Shown: piece after piece, positions 1 to 7,339 of the stretch | How positions within the stretch are numbered: the stretch's first letter is position 1 | Layout of the letters: each line of letters starts with the position of its first letter | Assembly (NCBI GenBank): GCA_002719475.1 | Contig: PBHQ01000018.1 | Coordinates: forward strand, 38,554-52,988 | Length of the DNA stretch: 14,435 bases | Direction: 5' to 3' | Source of the DNA: Methanobacteriota archaeon | Lineage (GTDB): Archaea > Thermoplasmatota > Poseidoniia > Poseidoniales > Poseidoniaceae | The notes under the pieces: model-generated | What the model was told of the DNA's origin: nothing | Seen by the model: only the letters and a program-made list of their open reading frames with translations | Database searches by the model: none | Position numbers and translations under genes: made by a program

Positions 1-2152
1 TTGTTGAGAGATCAATGTGGCCTTCGGACCTAGCTTGACTCATCTCGTGTTCCGAAATACTACCATCGTCTTCCAAATCAAATCTCCACCAAGAGTGCTC
101 CTGTTCGTATTTGGTGCGATCATATTTGTCGGCTGCAACAAATGTTGATTTCTCTCCACCCCCGCCTCCTGATGGCCTTGGATCTCTGCTCATCTCAAGA
201 GGTCGAAGATCATGAATTCTCGGTTCATCGCCCCATTCCTTTCTATTCGCATCTCGAATTGAAGTAATCGCATTTCGCATCACGGTCACTTGTGCTTGTC
301 TGAATCGGTAGATGCTCTGCTTTACATCTCCAACTAGGCATATGGTTGGGTCCCAAGGGCCTTCGGGAGCGGCTATTTCTCCGGATTCGAGCCCACGTCT
401 ACCCCAAAGTCTAGCCAACAATCTCCATTGTTGGGGATTGGTATCTTGGAATTCATCGATGATAAATGCGCGGAACCTTCTGCGAATATTCTGAACAAGA
501 TGCCAACGCATACTAAGATCGACAACAGCTCTCTCATCCTCTGTACAGGAAAGAGCCCTCGCTACATGCGTATCCTTCCACGGTTCATCTGGCAAATCAT
601 CCAAGGCTGAAACCATCTCTCTAGGATACCATGTCCTGCATATATCAGGACACCTTGTCAACAACAAATCTTCAGCCATTCTTTGCATATCCGAATGATC
701 ATGCACTCCTGATTGACGCTTCAATTGCACACGAATCATACTAACTGCTGTTAATACTGCAAACAGATCTTCCATCATTCCCACTTGCAATTCTGCTGAC
801 ATTCTTGGGCTCTCCTGTGGAGCTAAAAGCGGAATTTCGTCGACTGCTTGAGGATTCATCTTTGTGCCGAGAGGTGCTGGATTTGGAAGCGCTGAATCAT
901 CATATAATGCTGCGGCTCGGGCGACTAAACGCAATCGGTTACCTACCGAAGTTGACAACAATCTCTCGAGTTCTTTAATCTGGTCAAATGCATTTTTCTT
1001 GACATCTTCTCTGATTTCTTTGTCAATACTTGACCACCTGCCAATTCCGCTATCCCAGCCTCCCGTTTGGTTGCCTTTCGGTGTCATACCTTTCGGAAGA
1101 ACAGTAGGTCTTGTCTCATCGTATTGCTTATGAGAACACATGGCCATAACTAGATGATGACACCATAGTAAACAGTGCCAAGCATCGTCACTCGGACCCA
1201 TCTGCAATAGTTCATCAATTGCGCGCAAACGTGTATCTGCGGCTAAACCTGCAGCTAATTCTAAGGCTGCTTGCTGAGTTCTTAGAACATTGAGCCAAGC
1301 ACTAGCATGATCAAAGAGTGAATTACTCAATCTGAATAAATCTGGAACCATAGAAAGTAGTAACTCAGATATTGCTAGTGAAGGGTCTCCACCATTTCGC
1401 CTTCGATTTCTCAGCCAAGATTTTTCAGCCTCTTCAACGAACAATGATTGTTTGATTAGCCCATTGATTATCGTACCAGCAGTATTTCGAGAACCCATAG
1501 CCATCGCCAGTCTATCTCTAGCCTGAATTAGTCCCAGTACGTCGCCGACAAGGCCTGCATCAAGTGCATCTGATTCACTTTGTAGAGACCACAATAGATT
1601 GATCGCTGCTTCGTTCAGCAAGAATCCTTCCTCTTCAGACATATTCTCGGAAGCTGGTATCTCCTTGACTAGAGACATATGGGGTGCTACCAAACGTGAA
1701 AGGAAACTATCAATGGTTCCAATTGGAGCGCTTTCCAACATTGAGGTCAATTGCTCAACAAAACCCTCTTTACGCAATCTTGGGTCAACTCTCTTGCTGC
1801 TATCTCCATCTGGTGTTGCCGCTAAATCTGATAATTTCGAACGTATCTTCTCCTTCAACTCAGCAGCAGCCTTCACTGTGAAAGTAATAGCTACACATTC
1901 TGCTGGAAGCAGGCCATTCCATTCCTGAACATCCTGTTGTTGCCTCTTAGGAATTCTTAATGCCCCTTGTCCTGATTGTGGTTCTCTAGGACCTTTTGGC
2001 AAGAGGCGGCTTGCGCGTTGATCTTCGCACAGTAGATGTTGGATGTATCGTATCGACATGACAGTGGTCTTCCCTGTTCCAGCACCAGCATCGATAATCA
2101 GATGACGATCAAGATCAAGACCGTGACATTGACTTCGATTCAAAGTAGTCAT
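1..2152 (-). CDS. addA: AddA/RecB-like UvrD-superfamily helicase, 3'-truncated by window edge
   Basis: Superfamily 1 DNA helicase, the motor of an AddAB/RecBCD-type enzyme that unwinds and resects double-strand DNA ends. I checked that the frame is open from the ATG at 2152 to base 1, giving 717 codons; the rest lies off the left edge. Visible motifs: Q-motif LNRSQ (residues 4-8), Walker A GAGTGKTT (23-30), motif Ia AITFTVKAAAE (88-98), motif Ib GTIDSF (145-150), Walker B IIDEFQDT (564-571), and motif III GDVKQSIYRFR around 608-618. The last is close to the AddA form and unlike the UvrD form (GDDDQSIY). Bacterial AddA is about 1,200 residues, so motifs IV-VI and any C-terminal nuclease domain would be outside the window and cannot be judged. 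The ATG overlaps the stop of the AddB-like gene as ATGA, which sets the start and implies translational coupling. Family assignment is firm; AddA rather than another RecB-like helicase is inferred from motif III and the partner gene. Confidence 0.9.
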   Translation of the reverse strand, partial: MTTLNRSQCHGLDLDRHLIIDAGAGTGKTTVMSIRYIQHLLCEDQRASRLLPKGPREPQSGQGALRIPKRQQQDVQEWNGLLPAECVAITFTVKAAAELKEKIRSKLSDLAATPDGDSSKRVDPRLRKEGFVEQLTSMLESAPIGTIDSFLSRLVAPHMSLVKEIPASENMSEEEGFLLNEAAINLLWSLQSESDALDAGLVGDVLGLIQARDRLAMAMGSRNTAGTIINGLIKQSLFVEEAEKSWLRNRRRNGGDPSLAISELLLSMVPDLFRLSNSLFDHASAWLNVLRTQQAALELAAGLAADTRLRAIDELLQMGPSDDAWHCLLWCHHLVMAMCSHKQYDETRPTVLPKGMTPKGNQTGGWDSGIGRWSSIDKEIREDVKKNAFDQIKELERLLSTSVGNRLRLVARAAALYDDSALPNPAPLGTKMNPQAVDEIPLLAPQESPRMSAELQVGMMEDLFAVLTAVSMIRVQLKRQSGVHDHSDMQRMAEDLLLTRCPDICRTWYPREMVSALDDLPDEPWKDTHVARALSCTEDERAVVDLSMRWHLVQNIRRRFRAFIIDEFQDTNPQQWRLLARLWGRRGLESGEIAAPEGPWDPTICLVGDVKQSIYRFRQAQVTVMRNAITSIRDANRKEWGDEPRIHDLRPLEMSRDPRPSGGGGGEKSTFVAADKYDRTKYEQEHSWWRFDLEDDGSISEHEMSQARSEGHIDLST

Positions 2153-5100
2153 GCAAACCCTCCTTTGAATGCTGAGTCGAGACCACATGACATCTTCACA
2201 GGGCAATATCCGCACATTTTTGCAGATGGTGTGGGGTTGACTTGACCTGAAGAGGCGGCATCAGCCATTCTTCCTGAAACTTCCAAACGGTGTCGCAACC
2301 ATGCTCTGAAAGGAACACTTCTAGGATCCTTATGCGATTCACCACGTCTACGGTGAAGAGGGGCTACTAACTCGGTTGACTCATCCGTCAGTTCTTCTCC
2401 AAATTCCGATAATACAGATGTATCAATCTCAAGTAAATGTTTGGTCCCTTCCCCAACCTCTGACACTCCAACTGCAACAACTCTATCTCCAGGATTTGCT
2501 AACTCCCATGCTCTGGCATAGAGTGCCAACTGTACTTCTTGTAACAATGCCTTACGATGACGTTTGCCCGAATCTCCTTTGTCCGGGCCAGTAATGCTCT
2601 TGATTTCACGGATGATAATATGACGTAATGAGGGATCTTCGTCCCCTATATCGAGATCCAGTGGTACAACCTCAGCCTTACCGTCAATTCTTTGCCAACC
2701 ATCTTTCTGAGGTAAGACCTCAACTCTATCGATTCTTCCAGAAAGTCCGAAACTCCAGGAGTCTTCTGGAAATTCAATTGAAGGTTCGACATTAATGATT
2801 GAAGGACCTCCTTTGATAGATTTCAATTCCCATTCCATGCTGAGAACTCCACTACCAGTCAGCCCCATCTCTCGGGTCAACATTGCACCCAATCTACCAG
2901 AGAGAATGATTGGCGACTCTCCATCTCCATCTTCCCATTCGTTCAACTCTTCCAATGTCAATCCTAACATGCTCCTACGCCTATGCGAAGCAACAGCATC
3001 TTCTCGTGCCAACCATGGTGCAATCTGTAGAGAATGTCTGAGAGCAATCGACATTATCTCCGGTAACGATAAACCTGCGCTCGCCAGATTGGGGCACTTC
3101 TGGTGGTCATTGATATCTCCTAATTGGAAGCCCATTACCTCCGCCATGGTCAAAGCCAATACATCATGTACCAGAATTCCGCGTAATTTACCATCCATAT
3201 CGGTATCAAATGACTCAGGTTCTGCTGCCTTGAGTCGATGCTTCAACCATCCTTTACGCGGACAATCCAACCAATCATGTAGACGTGATGCCGACCACCT
3301 AATCTCTGTTGGTTCTTGTAGATCGTGACCATTGCGCTTATCGATGGCTGCAATGCCTACAGGAGGTAGAATAATCGGTCTCATGTCAACGCTGGGAGTT
3401 CTCTTTTTCTTCGGATGAGAACGCCCAATAACCGGCCAGCGTTCATTTAAACGTGGAATGGGCACACCTTCGGGAATATTCCAACGATTTAGTAGTGAAA
3501 GGTCTTCGGTGGAAACAAGGGCTCCCCTCTCGCTATCATTGAGATAGTCACCCTCTGGCATGGCAGGTATACGACCGCTTCTCTCTTCCATAATCATAGA
3601 TTCCCAACGAGTCAAAGCAGATCCTGTTGTAACTTGATTCGCACCTTTGCCGGTTATTGCCAATAATCCCGCAGCCTGTCGGGAGTCACGTATTCGCGGC
3701 CCTTCAAGTTCCATCTCTAATTGGCCATCTTGAGTGCTTATCCTGACTGGGGCGGGAGTAATTCCAAACAGGTCTTCGCCAAATTCAAGAAGTTTCCAAC
3801 CAGTAATTGCATCACCTTTGTCAAGCAGATATTCTGGAGGGCTTAACCAAGCATTACGGCCTTCTTCTCGTAATTCATCAAGAACTTCTGCCCAAGGGCT
3901 ACAAGGTGGGTTTTCACTCAGACTTGTATCCATAACCAAAACTTCTGTAGCGCAATTCAGCATATGTTGGAGAAGATGTCTAGCTGAACGTATTGGAGCA
4001 TCGGGTCGCTCAATTCCAAGAAGAAGACGATCGCTCAATTCCAACCACGGAATAGTAGGAGAAGAAACCGACCATGCCTCGCTGGAAGTTCCAACAATAA
4101 TTGCCAAATCGGCGTCGCAACCCAGTGCTTGAGAAGGAGAAAGGACTCGAAGATGAGCATCTTCAACTCGAGAAGAAACCTGTGTGATTCCTGCAATTAA
4201 TCTGTCTAATGATTCAAGGGCTTCTCTTCCCTGCAAAGGCTGTGAATGATCAACCAATTCTTTGGCCCTGTTTACTACCTCGAAAAGACTCCTCAAGGCA
4301 CCAACAGAAGTAGAAGAAGTGGAGGCTATGGTTTGCCAATCAATGTTTTGAATGAGCTCATCGAACCATGAATACATGTCTGAAGTAACTTCGGGTAACG
4401 GTAGTTGCTGGTTGCTTGAACAACCAATGTCTGGCAAGTCCTCCAAAATTACACGTTGCGAGCCCTGAATCCATGGAAACAACCTTCTAGATAGACAAAG
4501 CAACCACCATTGCGTCTCTTCTCTTGCTTGTCTCCTTTGTTCAATTGGCACCCAAGGATGTTCAAATCGTGGCTCAGAAAGTGCCCTGCGCCATTGTCTC
4601 AACGCATGTGGACCCCCACGTATGTGCAAGCCATGTGCTACTTCAGCCAACAACTCCGGGTGTGGTCTCGGGCGCCACTCAGGGTTCGCCGGATGAGATT
4701 CGATATCATACCAATTTGCAATCATTGGGAAACCGTTCTCTGCAAAGGAAAGCAACTCTTCAGGTGACCAAGCATCGTCTCCTTGCCCAAGAATTAGCAT
4801 CCTGCGCAATGAATGAATCAATGGCAATTCAATAATCCCAAGTGGAGGAGCTTGCACTTCCCACCCAGCTTCGGATAGTACTTCCTTCCAAGAACCAAAA
4901 TCCCGTTTGGAATCTGCATCGATAATCAATATCTGCTCACCAATTCGCTCTGATGAGCGTGATTCTTTGGCATTCAAAATTGATAGCACGGCAGATACTT
5001 CGTCGCTTCCTTCTTCAAGAATTATTCGAGATACATCTGACTCTAGAGTAAAGGCGGAAACAGGATTGTGAGGAGGGATCCAAGGGGGTAACTCTTCTGG

Positions 5101-5868
5101 ATTCTTACAAGGTTGAAGGTCCTCAATCAAGGCCCCATGATGGCCTAATCTGTATGAACCTGGAGTGATTAATTGATGGATGGGGAGATGCTTAGATATC
5201 GCGGTTAACAATTCTCTGTCAAGTACACTCAAGGTAGGATCGTGGTTCAACATTATTGCTCCTTTGAATCGGCTCAGTGTGAAAGGAGGTTCGTTACACT
5301 CATTGAGCAAAGAAATCAATTCTCGCTTAATGAGGCGAGGGTGTGAACGTCCATACTTGTTCTCAATTTCCTTGAGGATGGAATCAAACTCCCGACCTCC
5401 AGGATCACCTTGCCAAGAATGTAATGCTCCGGCTTCCTGTAGGGTTGAATGTAACTTAGACAACCTCTCGGTTTTAGGTAGATGCCACTGCCTTTCAGGG
5501 TCGGCATGCAACAGAGGAAAGCCAAGTTTTCTTGCATGTACTGAAACTGCTTCATGTTCGATCAATACCAATACTCCATCATCGCTGAATGGTCTGGCAA
5601 CTCGAAGGTCAGCAATCAATGTTTCAACTAGGCTGTTCAATGTTTGATGGTTATCCGGATTCAATGTGAAGCCTTTACCTCTCCGTCCTTTAGTTAATTC
5701 AAGAATCGCCTGTTTACGTGCAGCAGACGAAGGGTGAATGAGAAGCAATTGCGGGGAAACTTCAGTCTGCTCCAATAGATGTTGCTTCAACCATGGTGGC
5801 AAACAAACTCCAGTCGGAGAATGCTCGATAGAGAGATGCATCCCCTCTAGGTTGGATTGCTCATCCAT
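2149..5868 (-). CDS. addB: AddB-like protein with PD-(D/E)XK nuclease and Fe-S cluster motif
   Basis: Partner subunit of the AddA-like helicase; in the family AddB carries an inactive helicase fold for end recognition and a C-terminal RecB-type nuclease that cuts one DNA strand. Numbering here uses the GTG at 5874 (1241 residues). The nuclease is visible as H903 in GILVHDV, D1049 in GRIDRVE, E1090-x-K1092 in REIKSITG, and the QxxxY pair Q1115/Y1119. Four cysteines, C871 (WLDCPRKG) and C1221-x2-C1224-x5-C1230 at the extreme C-terminus, match the spacing of the AddB iron-sulfur staple that brackets the nuclease. The N-terminus shows LLLIHPSSAARK where bacterial AddB has a Walker A loop, so nucleotide binding appears lost. 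The start could be GTG 5874 or ATG 5868; I give the ATG. No strong Shine-Dalgarno sequence is seen. The stop overlaps the AddA-like start by four bases. Length is close to bacterial AddB (about 1,160-1,170 residues). Confidence 0.88.
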   Translation of the reverse strand: MDEQSNLEGMHLSIEHSPTGVCLPPWLKQHLLEQTEVSPQLLLIHPSSAARKQAILELTKGRRGKGFTLNPDNHQTLNSLVETLIADLRVARPFSDDGVLVLIEHEAVSVHARKLGFPLLHADPERQWHLPKTERLSKLHSTLQEAGALHSWQGDPGGREFDSILKEIENKYGRSHPRLIKRELISLLNECNEPPFTLSRFKGAIMLNHDPTLSVLDRELLTAISKHLPIHQLITPGSYRLGHHGALIEDLQPCKNPEELPPWIPPHNPVSAFTLESDVSRIILEEGSDEVSAVLSILNAKESRSSERIGEQILIIDADSKRDFGSWKEVLSEAGWEVQAPPLGIIELPLIHSLRRMLILGQGDDAWSPEELLSFAENGFPMIANWYDIESHPANPEWRPRPHPELLAEVAHGLHIRGGPHALRQWRRALSEPRFEHPWVPIEQRRQAREETQWWLLCLSRRLFPWIQGSQRVILEDLPDIGCSSNQQLPLPEVTSDMYSWFDELIQNIDWQTIASTSSTSVGALRSLFEVVNRAKELVDHSQPLQGREALESLDRLIAGITQVSSRVEDAHLRVLSPSQALGCDADLAIIVGTSSEAWSVSSPTIPWLELSDRLLLGIERPDAPIRSARHLLQHMLNCATEVLVMDTSLSENPPCSPWAEVLDELREEGRNAWLSPPEYLLDKGDAITGWKLLEFGEDLFGITPAPVRISTQDGQLEMELEGPRIRDSRQAAGLLAITGKGANQVTTGSALTRWESMIMEERSGRIPAMPEGDYLNDSERGALVSTEDLSLLNRWNIPEGVPIPRLNERWPVIGRSHPKKKRTPSVDMRPIILPPVGIAAIDKRNGHDLQEPTEIRWSASRLHDWLDCPRKGWLKHRLKAAEPESFDTDMDGKLRGILVHDVLALTMAEVMGFQLGDINDHQKCPNLASAGLSLPEIMSIALRHSLQIAPWLAREDAVASHRRRSMLGLTLEELNEWEDGDGESPIILSGRLGAMLTREMGLTGSGVLSMEWELKSIKGGPSIINVEPSIEFPEDSWSFGLSGRIDRVEVLPQKDGWQRIDGKAEVVPLDLDIGDEDPSLRHIIIREIKSITGPDKGDSGKRHRKALLQEVQLALYARAWELANPGDRVVAVGVSEVGEGTKHLLEIDTSVLSEFGEELTDESTELVAPLHRRRGESHKDPRSVPFRAWLRHRLEVSGRMADAASSGQVNPTPSAKMCGYCPVKMSCGLDSAFKGGFA

Positions 5869-5904
5869 ATACACAGGCTCACCGAGTTTCTGACCTGACA
5901 GCAG

Positions 5905-5918
5905 GGGTTCTTGAACCC
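5905..5918. repeat. Dyad GGGTTC-TT-GAACCC in the addB leader
   Basis: Six-base inverted arms GGGTTC and GAACCC flank TT. In addB mRNA this could fold as a five-base-pair stem with a four-base loop, about 40 bases before the start codon. It could also be a small protein-binding dyad. Its function is not evident. Confidence 0.45.
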
Positions 5919-5941
5919 TTCTCTGAGGAGGGGTTTTGAAG

Positions 5942-5951
5942 TTATTTATTC
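5942..5951 (-). promoter_or_regulatory. Possible TATA box for the addBA operon
   Basis: Read on the minus strand this is GAATAAATAA, an A/T-rich element preceded by CAAACAA. An archaeal start site about 25 bases downstream would fall near 5915-5920, giving a leader of roughly 45-50 bases before the addB start. The match to a consensus is only approximate and no start site can be seen directly. Confidence 0.3.
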
Positions 5952-5994
5952 TTGTTTGATTATTACAATTATGCGCAGTCTAGTAAGTGACTGG

Positions 5995-6024
5995 CGTGTA
6001 ACATTCTAATCAGAATGTTACGCG
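5995..6024. repeat. Palindrome GTAACATTCT-AATC-AGAATGTTAC, candidate operator
   Basis: Perfect ten-base inverted arms lie at 5998-6007 and 6012-6021 around a four-base spacer. The symmetry extends three further positions outward (5995-5997 against 6022-6024) if one G-U pair is allowed. It sits in the middle of the divergent region, about 45 bases upstream of the addB TATA-like element and about 75 bases upstream of the TFB-side TATA-like element. That location fits a dimeric regulator binding between divergent genes. A hairpin in an RNA reaching this far is possible but less likely, since it lies outside both predicted transcripts. Confidence 0.6.
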
Positions 6025-6095
6025 TTCAAGTAGTCGGACAATCTTCGAATTTTACGATCAAGTGACTAAATTGTGTAAGAAAATCAGTCCTGGGA

Positions 6096-6109
6096 CCGAA
6101 AGATTTAAG
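6096..6109 (+). promoter_or_regulatory. BRE/TATA-like element for the TFB-like gene
   Basis: CCGAAAGATTTAAG resembles an archaeal purine-rich BRE followed by a TATA box (TTTAAG at 6104-6109). Transcription would start around 6130-6135, leaving a leader of about 140 bases before the ATG at 6275. No better element was seen closer to the gene. The call is by eye only. Confidence 0.4.
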
Positions 6110-6274
6110 TGTCGCCGGCCACGTGAACTAATTCCTTGCGGACCGAGGGACTGAGAGCAAGTGGAGATGGAGAGGCAGCCGTTCAGAATGACATCATCTG
6201 AATAGGCAATTGTCTCAACATTACCAACTGAAGTTGCTCTCTTGTACATTGGCTCAAGGAAGGACGTTGATAAA

Positions 6275-7279
6275 ATGGAAAAGAAGTGTAATGAATGTGG
6301 AGGAGAAGTGTTTGAAGATCCAGTTTCTGGTGAATTGGAATGTAACGATTGCGGGCTTGTGATGAACGATTTACCAATCGAACAAGATGGTGGAGGAATG
6401 GTCTGCGGTGAGCAGGCACAATCTGAATCCGATATTCGTACTAGATTGAAAAGCCAAGGAATGGAAGGCACTACCTTCGATGTTCGTGATGTTAAATGCG
6501 GTAAAGCACGGCAGTACTGGAGGAGGGCCAGTAGGCACCAATCTAGAGCTAAACGTGAACGCAAAGTATTCGCTGACGATGTGATTGAACAAATCAAATC
6601 CCTCGGATTGGGGAGGGAAGTAATAGTGGCAGCAAAGATGGTTGTCAATGCAACATTAATCGCCCAAACCGATGAAAAGGAAATGAAAAATGTTCTAGGT
6701 AGTTTACCTCTCAATGAAATACGACTCGTGGAGGAATCGGAGCGCTATGATAGAGAAAGGGTGGCCGCAATCGGCGCTCTCATGTGCGCTGCAGAATTCG
6801 GCTTAATCAGTCCATTGAGGCTTACTCCAATCATCAAAAGATGGGGTCTGAAAAGGGTACACTGCGAGGAGATGATGAAGAGAATGAAACTTCGTATCCA
6901 GCGAATGAAGAGACTGGGTAGAGTCAATATCGATGTTGCCATGAGGCCATCATTGAAGCGCAGAATCAAGATTAACGAAGCATTGGACAAAGTTAGAGAT
7001 GGCTTGGATAATAATACTTCAATGAGTAGAGAACAAGTGAAAGGGGTTATTGGAAAATGTATGCAAATTCTGCATAATCTTGGAGAGCCAGAGGTAGAGA
7101 GTTCTACACCTAACGAAAGAGCAGATATGCTGGTCGCCATAGTTGCCAAGCAGGCTGTCAGCGGTTTGAACGTCAATGGAGTCAACACTTGCATAGCCGA
7201 AAGCTTGGACCTATCAACTGGAGGTATTTGTCAACGGCACAAGCGCCTCCTCCCATTACTCGACCCAGAAGAGGAATGA
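6275..7279 (+). CDS. Divergent TFB-like transcription factor (TFIIB family)
   Basis: Archaeal TFB binds the TBP-promoter complex and recruits RNA polymerase. This 334-residue protein is near the usual TFB length. It begins with a zinc ribbon, C5-x2-C8 and C23-x2-C26 (CNEC and CNDCGLVM), and then has two helical regions at about 97-200 and 225-330 that fit the two cyclin folds. The last segment, NTCIAESLDLSTGGICQRH, fits the helix-turn-helix of the second repeat. The B-reader normally found after the ribbon (DRGPEWR-like) is not recognisable; instead there is an acidic and glycine-rich linker. The cyclin repeats are also far from consensus. I chose ATG 6275 over an in-frame TTG at 6242 because the zinc ribbon then starts at residue 5, as is normal, and AAGGAAGGA lies ten bases upstream. 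It is probably a specialised TFB paralogue rather than the general factor, which is inference. Confidence 0.8.
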   Translation: MEKKCNECGGEVFEDPVSGELECNDCGLVMNDLPIEQDGGGMVCGEQAQSESDIRTRLKSQGMEGTTFDVRDVKCGKARQYWRRASRHQSRAKRERKVFADDVIEQIKSLGLGREVIVAAKMVVNATLIAQTDEKEMKNVLGSLPLNEIRLVEESERYDRERVAAIGALMCAAEFGLISPLRLTPIIKRWGLKRVHCEEMMKRMKLRIQRMKRLGRVNIDVAMRPSLKRRIKINEALDKVRDGLDNNTSMSREQVKGVIGKCMQILHNLGEPEVESSTPNERADMLVAIVAKQAVSGLNVNGVNTCIAESLDLSTGGICQRHKRLLPLLDPEEE

Positions 7280-7339
7280 GATGCTATTTTGAGACGAAAA
7301 CTGCTCATATTCAATAACTCAGGCCATTGCCGGCTTAAC

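Larger units (their letters stand above)
5875..6274. other. 400-base divergent intergenic region between addBA and the TFB-like gene
   Basis: This is the only stretch over 300 bases without a gene. It separates two outward-facing transcription units, so both promoters should lie here. It holds a dyad at 5905-5918, an A/T-rich TATA-like block at 5942-5951 facing addB, a palindrome centred near 6010, a BRE/TATA-like block at 6096-6109 facing the TFB-like gene, and a possible 12-codon ORF at 6167-6205 in the presumed TFB leader. I see no tRNA cloverleaf or CRISPR repeats. A long minus-strand frame runs across 6058-6714, but it is antisense to the TFB-like gene and has no recognisable product. 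Confidence 0.7.

Noticed and set aside
2795..3328. Plus-strand 177-codon open frame inside the AddB-like gene.
   Set aside because: It is a shadow of the opposite strand; the minus-strand frame carries the nuclease and cysteine motifs.
5898..5925. GGGTTCAAGAACCC on the minus strand looks like a tRNA T-arm.
   Set aside because: The spacing does not give a five-pair stem with a seven-base loop, and no anticodon arm or acceptor stem is found nearby.
6180..6206. Minus-strand ATGATGT followed by CTGA, reminiscent of C and D boxes of a C/D guide RNA.
   Set aside because: The boxes are only a few bases apart, with no room for a guide, and no second pair of boxes is present.
6058..6714. Minus-strand 218-codon open frame partly in the divergent spacer.
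   Set aside because: It is antisense to the well-supported TFB-like gene, is rich in serine, leucine and phenylalanine as expected from a shadow frame, and matches no family I recognise.
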